A DNA stretch of 64,000 nucleotides from Clonostachys chloroleuca (lineage: Eukaryota; Ascomycota; Sordariomycetes; Hypocreales; Bionectriaceae). Numbering within the stretch: position 1 is the stretch's first letter; the number at the start of each line of letters is the position of its first letter. This document shows, one piece after another, positions 21,620 to 32,902 of this stretch. Location of the stretch: contig JBANAY010000004.1 of assembly GCA_037952775.1 (NCBI GenBank), forward strand, positions 3,968,001 through 4,032,000, given 5' to 3'. Below the pieces are notes generated by a model that searched no databases, had not been told where the DNA came from, and saw nothing but the letters and a program-made list of their open reading frames with translations. The position numbers were made by a program, and so were the translations under genes.

Positions 21620-22491
21620 TCAGGCTTACCGGGCGGAAATGAGGGCCAATATGCTTTGGCGGTTATGTCAACTGTCGGCCTAAAATAAAGAGATTGAGCA
21701 ACACCCTAGTTTTGGCCTTATTGGCCTTATTAGTAAGAAAGGAGATACTCCTCTGTCTGCTGAGTTGGCCTGAAAGGCGTCGAGGCAATATGCAGTTATA
21801 GATGCAGTATCAATTTCCATAAGCTCCACCAAAAAAAAAAGACTGTCTCAAAATGAACTGTTTACTCCCCTGCTGATACTAGTTAAGCAAGTTTACCAAA
21901 TTCAACCAAGGCTCACAGGGTGGAGGCCGTTTGTAGCGTGTTGTGGAGAAGTGTTTGACAATTCTGATCCCTTCTGATGCTAGCTTGAGAAACGTTTATT
22001 AGCGAATGGCCGGCTCCAGCCTTGTATCAATCCTGCGTGATCCGCTAGACAGACTGACTCTGTAGGGCTACTGGTACATATGGCTTTTGGTTTCTATCGG
22101 AAGTTAAAGAAGTTATCCTATGGATTCCAATCCTATAAATCTAGGGATAACATTCGTCCCATTGCTTTGAGAGGTGGCACTCGTGAGAAATGCCCAGAAG
22201 AGAGTGCTCAACGACAACCCTTGTTGTTCATGCTCACTGGAGTGTCCATGGCTAGTCGCAACAATAGTCAAAGCTATTTAACCTAGGGGTTGCGTCCTTC
22301 ATTTCCTTTCGACCTTGTCTAATTATAATAGTGTGAACGTTGGATACTTTAGCGGCCCCCGAGGTTCTCCTCGACACCACTACCAGATCATCTAGCACAA
22401 CTCAGTGGAGACTCATCACCTGGTGGTTCCTTGTTCGACTATGGACGAAGTGCGGGCGACTTTCAAATGAACTCCACTGTGGTTGGATTTG
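21620..22491. other. Intergenic with possible upstream debris of a GMC gene
   Basis: A poly-A run lies near 21,831-21,841. No intact gene. The right end borders a GMC oxidoreductase remnant, but I could not recognise any more N-terminal part of that enzyme here. Confidence 0.45.
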
Positions 22492-22647
22492 GTGATCAAG
22501 ATCGACTCCAAGGCCCGGGTCTTCGGTGTCAAAGGCCCACGTGTCTTTGATGCTTCCGCTTTCCCTGTTCTCATTCCCGGACACCCCCAGAGCACTGCTT
22601 ATGTCTTAGCCGAGAAGATCGCTTATGAAATCATCAATGGGAACTAG
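22492..22647 (+). pseudogene. GMC oxidoreductase C-terminal remnant
   Basis: Fifty-one codons and a stop encode the very end of a glucose-methanol-choline oxidoreductase. [20 protein letters not shown] is the conserved strand-turn before the active-site segment, and [15 protein letters not shown] carries the catalytic His and the FAD-binding helix. The rest of the roughly 600-residue enzyme is absent and no start is available. The fragment therefore marks a lost gene, for example of the aryl-alcohol or glucose oxidase type. Confidence 0.8.
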
Positions 22648-22854
22648 AGTTCTGACTCTTCCCAGATTTTCCCTGTTTGTATGGCAAGAGGATATTCGCC
22701 AATCAATTGTAATATTTAATATAACGTTCATAATCAAGCGATGTCTTAATAATTCGTGTTCGATAAACTGCAATTAGGGTATAAAGCTGTAAAGAAAACC
22801 GCTGAACGATTTGAAACCGTGAAACACCATCAGTCATGAGCTCAAATTCCCAAA

Positions 22855-24036
22855 CTAGTCGTCGTGCCCAAAGGCCAACACAAAACTGGATGTCAGTTCG
22901 CTCGCCAGGACCAGCTCGCGGAATAGGAAATCCTCCCCCGTCCCATACTTGAACGTGATGATGGACGTCTTCTTCAGCGCAATCTTGGACTGCACATGGA
23001 CGAGGGGCTCGAAGCACTCATCGAGAATCTTGCCCGTCTTGGACCCCGGCTGCGGCCACTCGCGCTTCACCTCGCACAGCACCGTCTCGAACTTGCTGGT
23101 CCCATTCTTCCAGACGAAGTTACGGCCTCCCCACGTGAATCGCCGAGGTGTCCACAGCACATGCTTGTTGCGGTCTGGCTTGTCGACCACCGGGATAGGG
23201 GAGGAAGTGTAGTGGGTGAGTTGGCGCCCGATCCCGCCGTCCAGCGAGCTGCCCGTGCTCTGCACCGGGTTCACGATGGTCTGGACGCAAGGCGAGGTGA
23301 ATTCTGTTGCGCGCGAGAGCACGGTCTGGCTGACTTGGTAGCGGCGACGTTTCAGCCCCTGGAGGACGTAGAGAGTCTGTCGCTCGTCCGCGTCTTTGAC
23401 CTTGAAGTAATACCAGCGCCCGGAGGTGAAGACATTCTCTGAGCTAATGTACACGTGGAAAATTGTGTCGGGCGCGCTCTTATCGAGTGCAGGGGTGTAG
23501 AACGGAATAGAGCGTGAGGCGCCATCTTGACCCAAGGTGACCACATGCTGAATCTCAGGGTTCACAATGTTGGGGTGAGCCTTTGCATTGGCTAGAAATA
23601 TCGCGATGGTGTTCTTGGGATTTGCCACGACTCCCTTTGGCGAGGTGGTTTGTGCTTGGTCGTGAAAAGGCTTCAAGGTCTTGGATAGCAGCACTTCATC
23701 CAGACTCAGGCTCGTCCGTCCGTTGTTCAGGGCGGCCAAGCTGTCGCGCGCGCCGATCGACGAAGGCAGAACGACATCAAGACCTGTCTTTTGGCCGCTC
23801 AGGATCTGCTGCATTAGCAGCCGTCGCGAAGTATGATACTTGACCTGCTTGCGCGCTACTCTCTTCCTCTCACGATCGAGGAACTTGGCGTCATCAGCGA
23901 GCTGGTTTAACGCGACGATGGCTCTGCCATGCTGGTCGAAGGCCTCTTGGAACCGGGAGTAGTGCTCTGCCTCAAAGGCTAGCCGACAAAGCTCGGCTAC
24001 CTGCTGGTCAGTCTGCTGGGCTGCAGCTTCAGCCAT
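22855..24036 (-). CDS. Uncharacterised protein with MIT-like N-terminal helices
   Basis: A single exon of 393 residues, clearly coding by length and composition. The first 80 residues look all-helical and rich in Ala/Arg/Lys (FQEAFDQHGRAIVALNQLAD, RERKRVARKQVKYHTSRR), resembling the three-helix MIT fold of proteins that bind ESCRT components. The C-terminal half appears beta-rich, with a block RRFTWGGRNFVWKNG and then CEVKREWPQPGSKTGKILD, recalling fungal proteins annotated with a tubby-like C-terminal fold. Both assignments are impressions from pattern only. There is no signal peptide or membrane helix, so it is probably cytosolic. A basic function cannot be assigned. Confidence 0.7.
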   Translation of the reverse strand: MAEAAAQQTDQQVAELCRLAFEAEHYSRFQEAFDQHGRAIVALNQLADDAKFLDRERKRVARKQVKYHTSRRLLMQQILSGQKTGLDVVLPSSIGARDSLAALNNGRTSLSLDEVLLSKTLKPFHDQAQTTSPKGVVANPKNTIAIFLANAKAHPNIVNPEIQHVVTLGQDGASRSIPFYTPALDKSAPDTIFHVYISSENVFTSGRWYYFKVKDADERQTLYVLQGLKRRRYQVSQTVLSRATEFTSPCVQTIVNPVQSTGSSLDGGIGRQLTHYTSSPIPVVDKPDRNKHVLWTPRRFTWGGRNFVWKNGTSKFETVLCEVKREWPQPGSKTGKILDECFEPLVHVQSKIALKKTSIITFKYGTGEDFLFRELVLASELTSSFVLAFGHDD

Positions 24037-25638
24037 ACTAAATCACAGAGAATGTTGGATGTAGAAAGTAAATCGTGGGAAATGTAGCGCACAAATAAAT
24101 GGTTGATCGGAGGGTTGAAGGTCAGATTTGAGGTCAGGCAGCGATGAGAAGAAGGCGACTTTTGGGGCTGTGCTCAAAATAAGAAAATTACGGTAACTGA
24201 GGCCTCCCCATCGCACAATCAGTTGATCCCTCGGCCAACCTGATCTGGATAAGCTTAAAGTAAATGGGCGGGGTGGTGGCCCTGTTAAACAAGTATACGA
24301 AAGATACGAAGACGCCATCACCTGTCATTACGTTCATTCCATGCTTCCAGTGAGCATGTCAAGTTTGATAAGAAAGGGCCTTTCACTAATCTGCCACGTA
24401 TGGGAATAACCCAAGCGATCTGGGAGACTGCAGAAGGATCAAACGTTTACCAAAGTGATGTGACCACCCCTGCCCCCTGTCCGCAGATTCCAGCGTGGTG
24501 GAACATCCTGTTGCTGACAAACTAATTAAGCTCTGAAATCATGCAAGGGCACTCATATTTCTTTCACTCAAAGACGGGTTTGAAAATGCGGTTAATGTCT
24601 TCGCAGGTTGGATACTCGGTTGCAAGATTGAGGGAACTTTTTTACGCCTAAGCAACGGTGGGTTGCAAATTGATTGCACCATACTGCCATGATACTCGGC
24701 TCAATTTATGATGACGGGCAACATGCTGCATTTCTACAGCTCAATTTGACGCTTAAGAGCAGTCGGCACCGAAATACTTATTTCATCGTGTTGTTGAAGA
24801 AGCATGTCCCTAAAAAATATCCTGCCAATGACGAGGTTTAATTAAGTTAGTCGACAGGAGCTGAGTGTATTGTGAAAGTCGAGTAGATAATATTAATACG
24901 CAAATCACAGCTAAAATCCGGGCGACAATGGCTTCTGTCACCTCCTGCTAAATCTAGGAAGAACTGATGAGATCCTGGGGGCTACAATGCAAGTGGAGAT
25001 TGGCTGGGGCATTATGCAACAAAGATCCAGTTATCACAGGATCTCCATCTTGATTGCATTGTACACATGCCTGCTGCCTCCATAGTTCAAATGCGGGGAA
25101 GCCTGAGAGCTACAATAGCCAAGTGCTTCCAAGGAATCGGAATAGCCTTTTCCAGCTGCCCAAGAACAAAGAAAGCTGACTGGACGAGAGCCAAGGCTGG
25201 TGATGAGTTGGATGCATCCACTGCTGAATCACATGTTCTAGCCTCGGACTCTTCATCGCGTCACTCCCAAAAATAAGGTTCGACGAGAACTACTTTCACC
25301 TGTAGGTCGCTTTAGGATCATCCTTAGGGCTATGGATTAAGTTATCCGCCCCCGCAGTTTAGGAAATTAATGCGTACACCTCTATTGGTTCCAGAGCGCT
25401 CTAATCGGAATCGAATTCATGCATCGCGGACTCGGAATTAGGGTGCACACGAGTGATTCCGTTGAGTGTATAGTAGTAATTGCAACATAGTTTGCTAAGC
25501 ATCCCCTTGCCAGTTATTACAAAAGACGACATTCTCCATCCTAAGTTGTTTCACAATGTTCGTTTGGAATCCTAAAGTGAAGTTTTGCCTGTAACAAGAC
25601 AATTGAACAGAACAGGAGCAACTTGGTGCAATTTCATC
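24037..25638. other. Intergenic, 1.6 kb
   Basis: No gene recognised on either strand. The open frame at 25,067-25,276 has no conserved motif. The ends should contain the promoters of the two divergent flanking genes. Confidence 0.5.
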
Positions 25639-27240
25639 ATGGCTAGTTCCAATGAGAAGGCGCAAGATTCCCACGAGGTCGACCAGTAAGCAAGCCGGCC
25701 CCTTGATATACTGAAATATTGGTGTTTTTTAACAAGGAATTCAACAGGATCGAGATCGCCTCGTCGACACCATACCTTGACCGCAATGAAGAACGCCGAC
25801 TATGTCGAAAGATTGACCTTGTCATCATGCCTACAGTCTGCCTGCTGTTTCTCGCATGCGTCATCGACCGTGCTAATATCGGTACTTCTCCCCTTTTCAG
25901 AAACTACCATTTACGCCCTCATTTACTCAACTTTGGTGGCAGGTAACGCTCGGATTGCAGGCTTCGAAAAAGACTTGGGCATGGCGGGTACTGATTACAA
26001 CGCCACCCTCTCTCTCTTCTTCGTCTCATACATTGTATTCGAGATCCCTTGCAACATCCTTTGCAAGATTATCGGCCCTGGCTGGTTCCTTCCCGCGATG
26101 ACTGTCATGTTCGGTATATGCTCTATTTGCAACGGCTTGGTAACAACAAAGGCACAAGCTATGGGGGTTCGCTTCATCCTTGGCCTGTTTGAGGCTGGAA
26201 TGTTGCCCGGAATTGCGTACTACCTCTCCCGCTGGTATCGCCGTGATGAGCTCTCCTTCCGCCTGGCATGCTACATCGTCATGAGTCCACTAGCGGGTGC
26301 AACGGGAGCCTTGCTGGCATCAGCGATCCTAACGCTGGACAACTTTGCTGGGTTTCGTACCTGGAGAATGATCTTCATTATCGAAGGGATTGCTACCACT
26401 GGCATCGGTTTAATTGCTTTTCTCACGCTGACAGATAGCCCCTCCAGCGCTCGCTGGCTTACACAGAGCCAAAAGGAGCTCGCCGAGGCGCGTCTGCGTT
26501 CAGAGCGTGTTGGGCAAACTAAAGTCCTGGATAAAATCGACAAGACTAAGCTGCGGCGGGGTATCCTCAATCCCATCACGCTTACCACGTCCGTTGTGTT
26601 CTTTCTTGGAAGCATCACAGCTCAGGGTTTCAGCGTGTTCGCACCCACAGTCGTCCGGAGTATTTTCAGTGACAGAACTGTGGTCCAGCAGCAGCTTCTT
26701 ACTGCTCCTCCCTACTTCTTTGGCGTTGTATGTACATTCTTGGTTGGGTTCGTTAGTTGGAAGACAGATCGCAGGCAAATCATCCTGGTGCTCTCTACAC
26801 CTACTGCTATTATCGGTTACATCATATTCCTCGCGACCGACAACCAGATCGCACGATACGCAGCAACTTACATTATCGCCTCCCTCATTTTCCTCTGCGG
26901 AGCTCTTTGCAATGGGCAGATTTCGGCCAACGTGGTGTCCGACACAGCAAGGTCCTCGGCCATTGGGTGGAATGTCATGATCGGCAATATAGGTGGTCTT
27001 GTATCGACGTGGTCTTTCTTGTCTTGGGATGGACCCAACTTTCCCATCGGAAATGGTCTCAATTTGGCTTCTAATGTCTGTTTTCTTATCATCACAGTGG
27101 GGGCCCTCTTTTGGATGAAGAAAGATAATAAACGGAGAGATATGGAGCAGGAAACAGGAGAGGCTCAGCTTGAAGCCATGACTGAGCAAGAGATTGAAGA
27201 CTTGGATTGGAAGCATCCTTCTTTCCGGTGGAAGGTTTAG
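25639..27240 (+). CDS. MFS transporter, anion:cation symporter (Dal5-like) type
   Basis: Three exons (25639-25685, 25748-25881, 25943-27240) with 62- and 61-nt introns encode 492 residues. The short first exon is supported by an ATG and by in-frame joins (EVDQ then IEIASS; DRANIG then NARIAGF). ACS-family hallmarks are RKIDLVIMPTVCLLFLACVIDRANIGN split over the second intron, FEIPCNILCKIIGP in TM2, RFILGLFEAGMLPGIAYYLS in TM4 and FIIEGIATTGIGL after TM6. The acidic C-terminus ends in DLDWKHPSFRWKV, typical of the family. Fungal members take up organic acids, vitamins, allantoate or similar anions. It stands 0.8 kb before a GH29 fucosidase, so uptake of a sugar acid is one possibility. Confidence 0.92.
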
Positions 27241-28049
27241 GCTACCCGCGTTTGTCATTCGAGTTGTAGGTGTGTTTTAGCTTAAGACCCGTTTCTGTAC
27301 ACTATGAAATCCTGAGATTTATTGAGACTATAACATCAGGCTATCGATTTCACTCGAAATGTTGATAAATGCTGAGATTCAGCTTATCATCGATGGCCAC
27401 TTCTCGCATTTTCCTGCGTGATTGAATATCCAATCAACCTACTCTAGATAAATATTAGACTTGGCTTTCGGCCATATCTCGTTTTGTCTTAAACTCACTA
27501 AGTGGCCAAGGTTAAACACAGCAGAGCATATGGAAAGACCCCTGGAGCTTGAAGGTAATGGAAGGTCATCACTGATTAGTCTCCAGAATTTTGTAGCTCT
27601 CATTCGTCCGCATGAACACTCCCCACTGGACCTTATCGACATGTTGACCAACGACCCTGACATAATGACATCGTTCGAGGCAACGTTGCAATAGGTTCGG
27701 TGAGGGGTAAATGGGCATTACCCGGAAGTCACCCCCGAAGTGGAATGATGATGGCCTATGGGAGCGTTCAATTGAAAAGTCAAGACATATCTACTGACCC
27801 ATTCCTCCACAAATCCCTTGCAGGATAGGCATTTTTGGCGATCAATTGCATTGATAATGCACCAATGGCCTCAATAAAATCAAGAAAGGCAGCCGATTGA
27901 ACCGTCGGCTATTTGAGAACGCGAAAATGTGGCAATACATAAGTTTGGTGTTAAACACATATTTTATTCATAGGCCTTGTTGAACAACTCCCATTTCAGC
28001 CTCGACCTATAGACCATTTTGCTTCATTGAACCCACCAAACTGGCCGTC
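27241..28049. other. Intergenic before fucosidase
   Basis: No gene recognised. The right end is the fucosidase promoter and leader. Confidence 0.5.
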
Positions 28050-30673
28050 ATGAGATCATTTCGTGGGGGCATTTTGGCTTTAGCACTCCAGTCCTCAGCC
28101 GCCCTCGGATACGATTGTGACACGAGTAGATCGGCTCGCATTGATCTCGAAGACTTCTTCAACAACAAAGCTTTCGGTTCTAAACCTGGAGAGGCTGACT
28201 TTGACTCGAAAGGTAGCTCGTATCCTGTGCCCGATTTTATTGATTCCTACGACTATAAATCCTCCGTCACGGGCATTCGATTTTCTTTTCCAGGTTACGT
28301 TGAGTCTGGTGCTAATGACAACATAATTTGCGATGGGCAGGTGATTAATGTCCCAGAGGGGCATTTTTTCTCTGCATCCTTCCTACTGTCTAATGACAAA
28401 GAGCTTGCCACCATTTCTAAAAATGTAACCTTTACGTATGAGGACGGCTCGACATCACTTCACAATCTTCGCACTCTGGCGTGGTTTAACCTTCTCACCA
28501 TCAATCGCGGCGAGATCATTTTCCCAAAGCGCTTCACGAGTACGGCCGTCAACTGGAATACTTCTCACATCTTCGAGCGTACTTCTGCGCTGGATCCTGG
28601 GAAAAAGTTGAAGACAATCACTCTCCCAACCACCACGAATGCAACAGAAGGCAGAATGCATGTTTTTGCGATCTCGCTGCACCAAGGTTCTGAAATAGGC
28701 ATCCAGTCCGTTCGAGGAACCCAGAAGTGGGCCGATGATGATCAGCAATCTCAGCTTATGGAGGTTACAATAAACAATGCTGGCTCCGAATGTGTTTCGG
28801 GCGATGGCCTCATTGTGAAATTAGAAGGGCATGGATTTGAGATGAAACATCCCGGTTCAATAAAGCGACTTTGCCCAGGAGACCAAAAAGTTGCAACAAT
28901 TGCTATCAAACCATCTTCTTCTTTTCTCGGACAAGTGAGAGACTCTACCGTAAAGGCTACTGTTGAGTACAGTGGCAGAGAACAGGGAAAGGTCTTCAAA
29001 GGAGTTAAGGTTGGACTTCGAGAGTGGACATCCGATCTCGACAATTTGGCGGAGCATGAAGCGCCAGACTGGTTCAAAGATAATAAATTCGGCATTATGA
29101 TCCATTGTCAGTATATCCCGGCTTCTTCCCAGTTTTTAAAGTCACCCAGCTTAAACCGGTTTCAGGGGGTCCTTATTCTGTTCCTGGATGGGGAAATAGC
29201 AGCGAGTTTGAGAGCTACTCAGAGTGGTTCTGGTGGTGAGTGCGCCCACATTGACTGCATATAGGATCAACTAAGAAGTCGTTCACAAAGGTACTCAACA
29301 AACCCGCTGGGAGACAGATCCAATTTCCGCGGATATCGTCTAGAGACATTTGGCGAAGACTGGGCCTATGACGGCTCATTTGAAGATTTTACCGCAGAGA
29401 AATTTGACAGCAAGGAATGGGTGGACCTTTTTGATGATGCAGGGGCGAAATATTTTGTCATTACAACCAAACACCACGGTCAGTAACGCATTCTTCAAGT
29501 CAATCGCCGAGATTCGGTAGTATGCCTGTTTTCAGATATAGATATGAAATCACTGATCCTTTGGGCTTGTTACTAAAGCATTTAAATAACGCAGATGGAT
29601 TTGCCCTTTGGGACACGAAGGAAACAAGCAACAGATCGGCCCTACACTATGGTCCTCAACGAGACGTTCTTAGGGAACTCTTCGATGCCGCAGCTACGTA
29701 TCATCCAAACATGAAGCGAGGCACTTATTTCAGTCTTCCCGAATGGTTCAACCCAGATTATGGCGTCTATGGATTCGATCAATTCAACAAAACAGAGAAC
29801 CCGGGAACTGTGAGTTGGCCGGGAGATTTGGCGACAAATCCGTACACGGGGGAGAAGGAGGCATACACTGGACACATCCCTGTGAGTGACTTCATACAGG
29901 ATCTCATGGTTCCACAAATGGAGCAGCTTGCATATGACTACGGCACCGACATCATGTGGTGCGACTGCGGCGCCGCCAATGGAACCGCCGACTTTGCCGC
30001 GAAATGGTTCAACCTAGTACGCCAGCAGAATCGTCACGTAGCTATCAACAGCCGGTGCGGAGTTCCCCAGGCTGCAGACTTTGACACGCCGGAATATCAG
30101 ACCTTCTCCTCCGCTCAACATCACAAATGGGAGAGCAGCCAAGGAATGGACCCTTACAGTTACGGGTACAACCGTGCCACTCCAGATGAGGCATACATGA
30201 ATGCCAGCACTATCATCAAAAACCTCGTGGATATGGTCTCCAAGAATGGTAACTTTTTGCTGGATATTGGCCCAAGGGCTGATGGAACTATTGTGGAACA
30301 AGCTGCGGACAATCTCAGAGAGGCCGGTAAATGGATAAAGCGTCATCAAGAGTCTATCTTCAACACGACTTACTGGTTTATACAAAGCGAGCTTGAGGGG
30401 TCAACTAAAGCCAGGTTCACACAGACAGATGATGCCTTCTACATTCTCTTCTTGGATAAGCCTATAGTCCAAGGTGGATCTGTTGTTATCCAAGCTCCAA
30501 TCCCTGTGCTAATTGGAGATGATATAACTCTACTTGGTGGAGACGATGCTGTATCACTGGACTACGATATTTCAGGTGATGGAAGCGAGAAGTCTCTAAG
30601 TATTTTAGTAGGAGAGAACGAGTTGGAAAGAGAGGAATTCTGCTGGGTTTTCAAGATTCAATACAAGACATAG
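28050..30673 (+). CDS. Secreted GH29 alpha-L-fucosidase
   Basis: Four exons (28050-29106, 29166-29235, 29291-29478, 29595-30673) with introns of 59, 55 and 116 nt encode 797 residues. A signal peptide (MRSFRGGILALALQSSAALG) leads into an N-terminal part of about 330 residues that looks beta-rich and is not catalytic. The GH29 barrel then starts: WFKDNKFGIMIHWGPYSVPG is joined over intron 1, FVITTKHHDGFALWD over intron 3, and YGTDIMWCDCGAANG holds the likely nucleophile, Asp562. NFLLDIGPRADG is another family block. The enzyme should release terminal L-fucose from glycans outside the cell. Many N-glycosylation sequons fit secretion. Compared with most GH29 enzymes (about 450-550 residues in bacteria and animals) this one is long because of the N-terminal extension. 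The neighbouring transporter and dehydrogenases make a sugar-utilisation context plausible. Confidence 0.9.
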
Positions 30674-30891
30674 GCTGGATTATCTCCAGCTAGGTGCCAT
30701 GAGATTGGCAACGTATAAAAAGGGTAAATGGAATTAAACCCTCTATAATACCTTGGTATATATATCTTAGGTCCATTCAGAGGGCGCTAAAGAAATATAT
30801 TTCTAGCTATCTCTTCTTAGAGTTTTTAGAAATTCTAGAGATACTCTATTATAAGTAAAGGGAGTGGAGTTAACCTCCTAATATTACTAAC
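30674..30891. other. AT-rich island
   Basis: This short stretch is strikingly rich in TA and poor in GC compared with its flanks, as in repeat-induced point mutation remnants. It is wedged between the fucosidase stop and an NmrA-like fragment. No transposon protein is recognisable. Confidence 0.5.
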
Positions 30892-31390
30892 CTATTTAAA
30901 AAGGTAGGAGAAGTATTCTACTATAGAAAGCTGTCTTACGTTTGGGAAAAGAGAGTTGTGCGTCTGCCCAGGAGCTCCCCACATTGTACCCGACCCTTGT
31001 ACATGGCGTAACGCGATTAGAAAGTCGATAGGAAAATTGCTGGGTTTAAGAAGCTCCGGTAGTGCTGAGGATGGATTCCGAATAATGTTTTCTGCCTGCT
31101 CCCAGGGTATCTCGTGCAAGTTGACCTTTTTACCCGAGTGCGAACGGAGGAGATCTGCGACCTCGGCGATACTAATGAAATCACCACTGAATGCCAAGAA
31201 TCTGTTTTCTGAAATCTCAGGACGACAAATCGAGGCGACAAGGTACGCCGCAGTAGTCTTCATGGATGTATAGTCCATTTTAGCATTGGCATCGCCAACT
31301 GCGTACATATCATACTCCGTTGCGTTGGGGTCCTCCCATGGGCAAAGCATTCGTTCTCCGGGGGCGTCGAAACTATCGGGACAGCCTATG
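30892..31390 (-). pseudogene. NmrA-like NAD(P)-binding protein, C-terminal remnant
   Basis: The open frame holds the C-terminal half of an NmrA/isoflavone-reductase-type protein: GCPDSFDAPGERMLCPWED, DANAKMDYTSMKTTAAYLVA and NRFLAFSGDFISIAEVADLL are the substrate-side strands and helices of that family. The N-terminal Rossmann half with the GxxGxxG motif is missing; the frame runs open upstream only to about 31,470 without a start codon or recognisable motif. An ATG at 31350 allows a 152-residue product, which would not bind the cofactor. The downstream end abuts the AT-rich island. It is therefore probably a gene relic. Confidence 0.65.
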
Positions 31391-31599
31391 ACAGTGTTAG
31401 CTACCGTTGAGCGACGAATGTGGAATATAAATATCGCCGCTCCCTCATAGCTACGCCGCGAAATGCTGTCGGACTAATTATAAATCCACACTCTACTCTA
31501 TCATAACCCTTAGCTCACTGAACCAAAAGTATCAGTGCAACGCGTAAGGAGTCACATAGAAGCCCAACCTGACTCTTGCTCGACGCAGTACAGGCGACG

Positions 31600-32902
31600 A
31601 TGGAGTGCTCCTCTCCCAGGGCCCTGGCCTCTCTCCCAGAAAGTTACCTCGCATGTGTGTTGGATAGACCGAAAGCGCCATGGCGTCTTGAAAGGGTACC
31701 ACTCAGATTGCCCAGCACACATGAGATCCTGATCAAAGTAGAGTGCTGCGGTCTTTGCCACACGGACCTAAGCACACAGGCTGGTGAGCTGGGACCCATG
31801 TAAGTTGAAGGGCTGCAACTTTAGATAATCGTGTGCCAATCACCGTTAACTCACGAACGTAGGGTTCAATGGCCTACGATACCGGGGCATGAGATCGTCG
31901 TGATCATTGTAGCTCTGGGATCCAACGTGACACAATTTGTTGTCGGCGACCGGGCGGGTGGCGCTTGGCATGGTTGTCATGACGGGCTCTGCCGCCAGTG
32001 CCATCAAGGATTTCCTCAAGGATGCAGGAACCAGGTTATCAACGGAGTCAGCAAATCGGGCGGCCGTGAGTTATCTCCTTTTATTCGAGCCCGTTGATGC
32101 CAAGCCTCCACGTGCCGCGGCACTCAAGACGTTTCACCAAGACACAACGGCTAAAGCTAGTTTCTTCAAAGTTGGCGAATACTGCATCTTGCGCGAGGAA
32201 GCTGTAGTGCGCGTGCCCCGCGATGCAAAAGCTACCGATGTTGCACCGCTTCTCTGCGCCGGTGTAACGTTGTTCAACTCACTTCGCCATCATGGTGTCA
32301 AGCCAGGGGAAACTGTGGTGATCCAAGGGGTTGGGGGTCTGGGCCATCTAGGCATACAATATGCTCGAAAAATGGGTTTCCGCGTTGTGGTGCTCTCGCG
32401 CACCAGCAGCAAGGAGGCAGATGCCAGGGAGCTCGGAGCTCATCATTTTATCTGCTCAGAGTCGGCAGACGTTGCTGCCGAAGTGAACAAGCTGGGTGCT
32501 GCGAAATTGATCATTGTCACAGCGCCTAATTCCAACGTCGAGCAATATACCAAATGCCTCCAATGGCAAGGCAAGATTGTCATTCTTGCATGTAAGCTGA
32601 CACCCCTTACCTACATTTCTATGTCCTGAGCATGACTAAATAAAATAGCTATCAACAGTATGCACCTCGATGCAACACAGCTCCTCCGAACCTCGTACTC
32701 CATTTGTGGCTGGCACGCTGGGAGTCCCACGGATTGCGAGGAGACAATTGAGGTCTCTCGACTGTATAATTTGAACGCAATAACAGAATGCTTTCCACTA
32801 AGTCGTATTCAGGAAGCCGTCGACCACCTTACGAAGGGATTGGCGAGATATCGAGTAGTGGTGACGATGAACCAACCGAAAACAGACCCAAACAATGACT
32901 GA
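31600..32902 (+). CDS. Zinc-dependent alcohol dehydrogenase (MDR, ADH1-like)
   Basis: Four exons (31600-31799, 31863-32065, 32172-32591, 32649-32902) with introns of 63, 106 and 57 nt encode 358 residues. Catalytic zinc ligands are visible: Cys in CCGLCHTD and His in PGHEIV. The structural-lobe segment is GLCRQCHQGFPQGC. The NAD(P)-binding motif is VVIQGVGGLGHLGIQYARKMG, followed by the acidic-to-Ser/Arg change VVLSRTSS, which leaves cofactor preference open. The C-terminal GWHAGSPTDCEE and RYRVVVTMN segments match fungal alcohol dehydrogenases. The enzyme should interconvert an alcohol and an aldehyde in the cytosol. It is divergent from the NmrA fragment and lies near other sugar-related genes. 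The start codon is the first one giving the usual PESYLACVLDRP beginning. Confidence 0.9.

Noticed and set aside
22949..23442. Plus-strand frames within 22.9-23.4 kb
   Set aside because: They lie inside the 393-residue minus-strand gene and show no motif.
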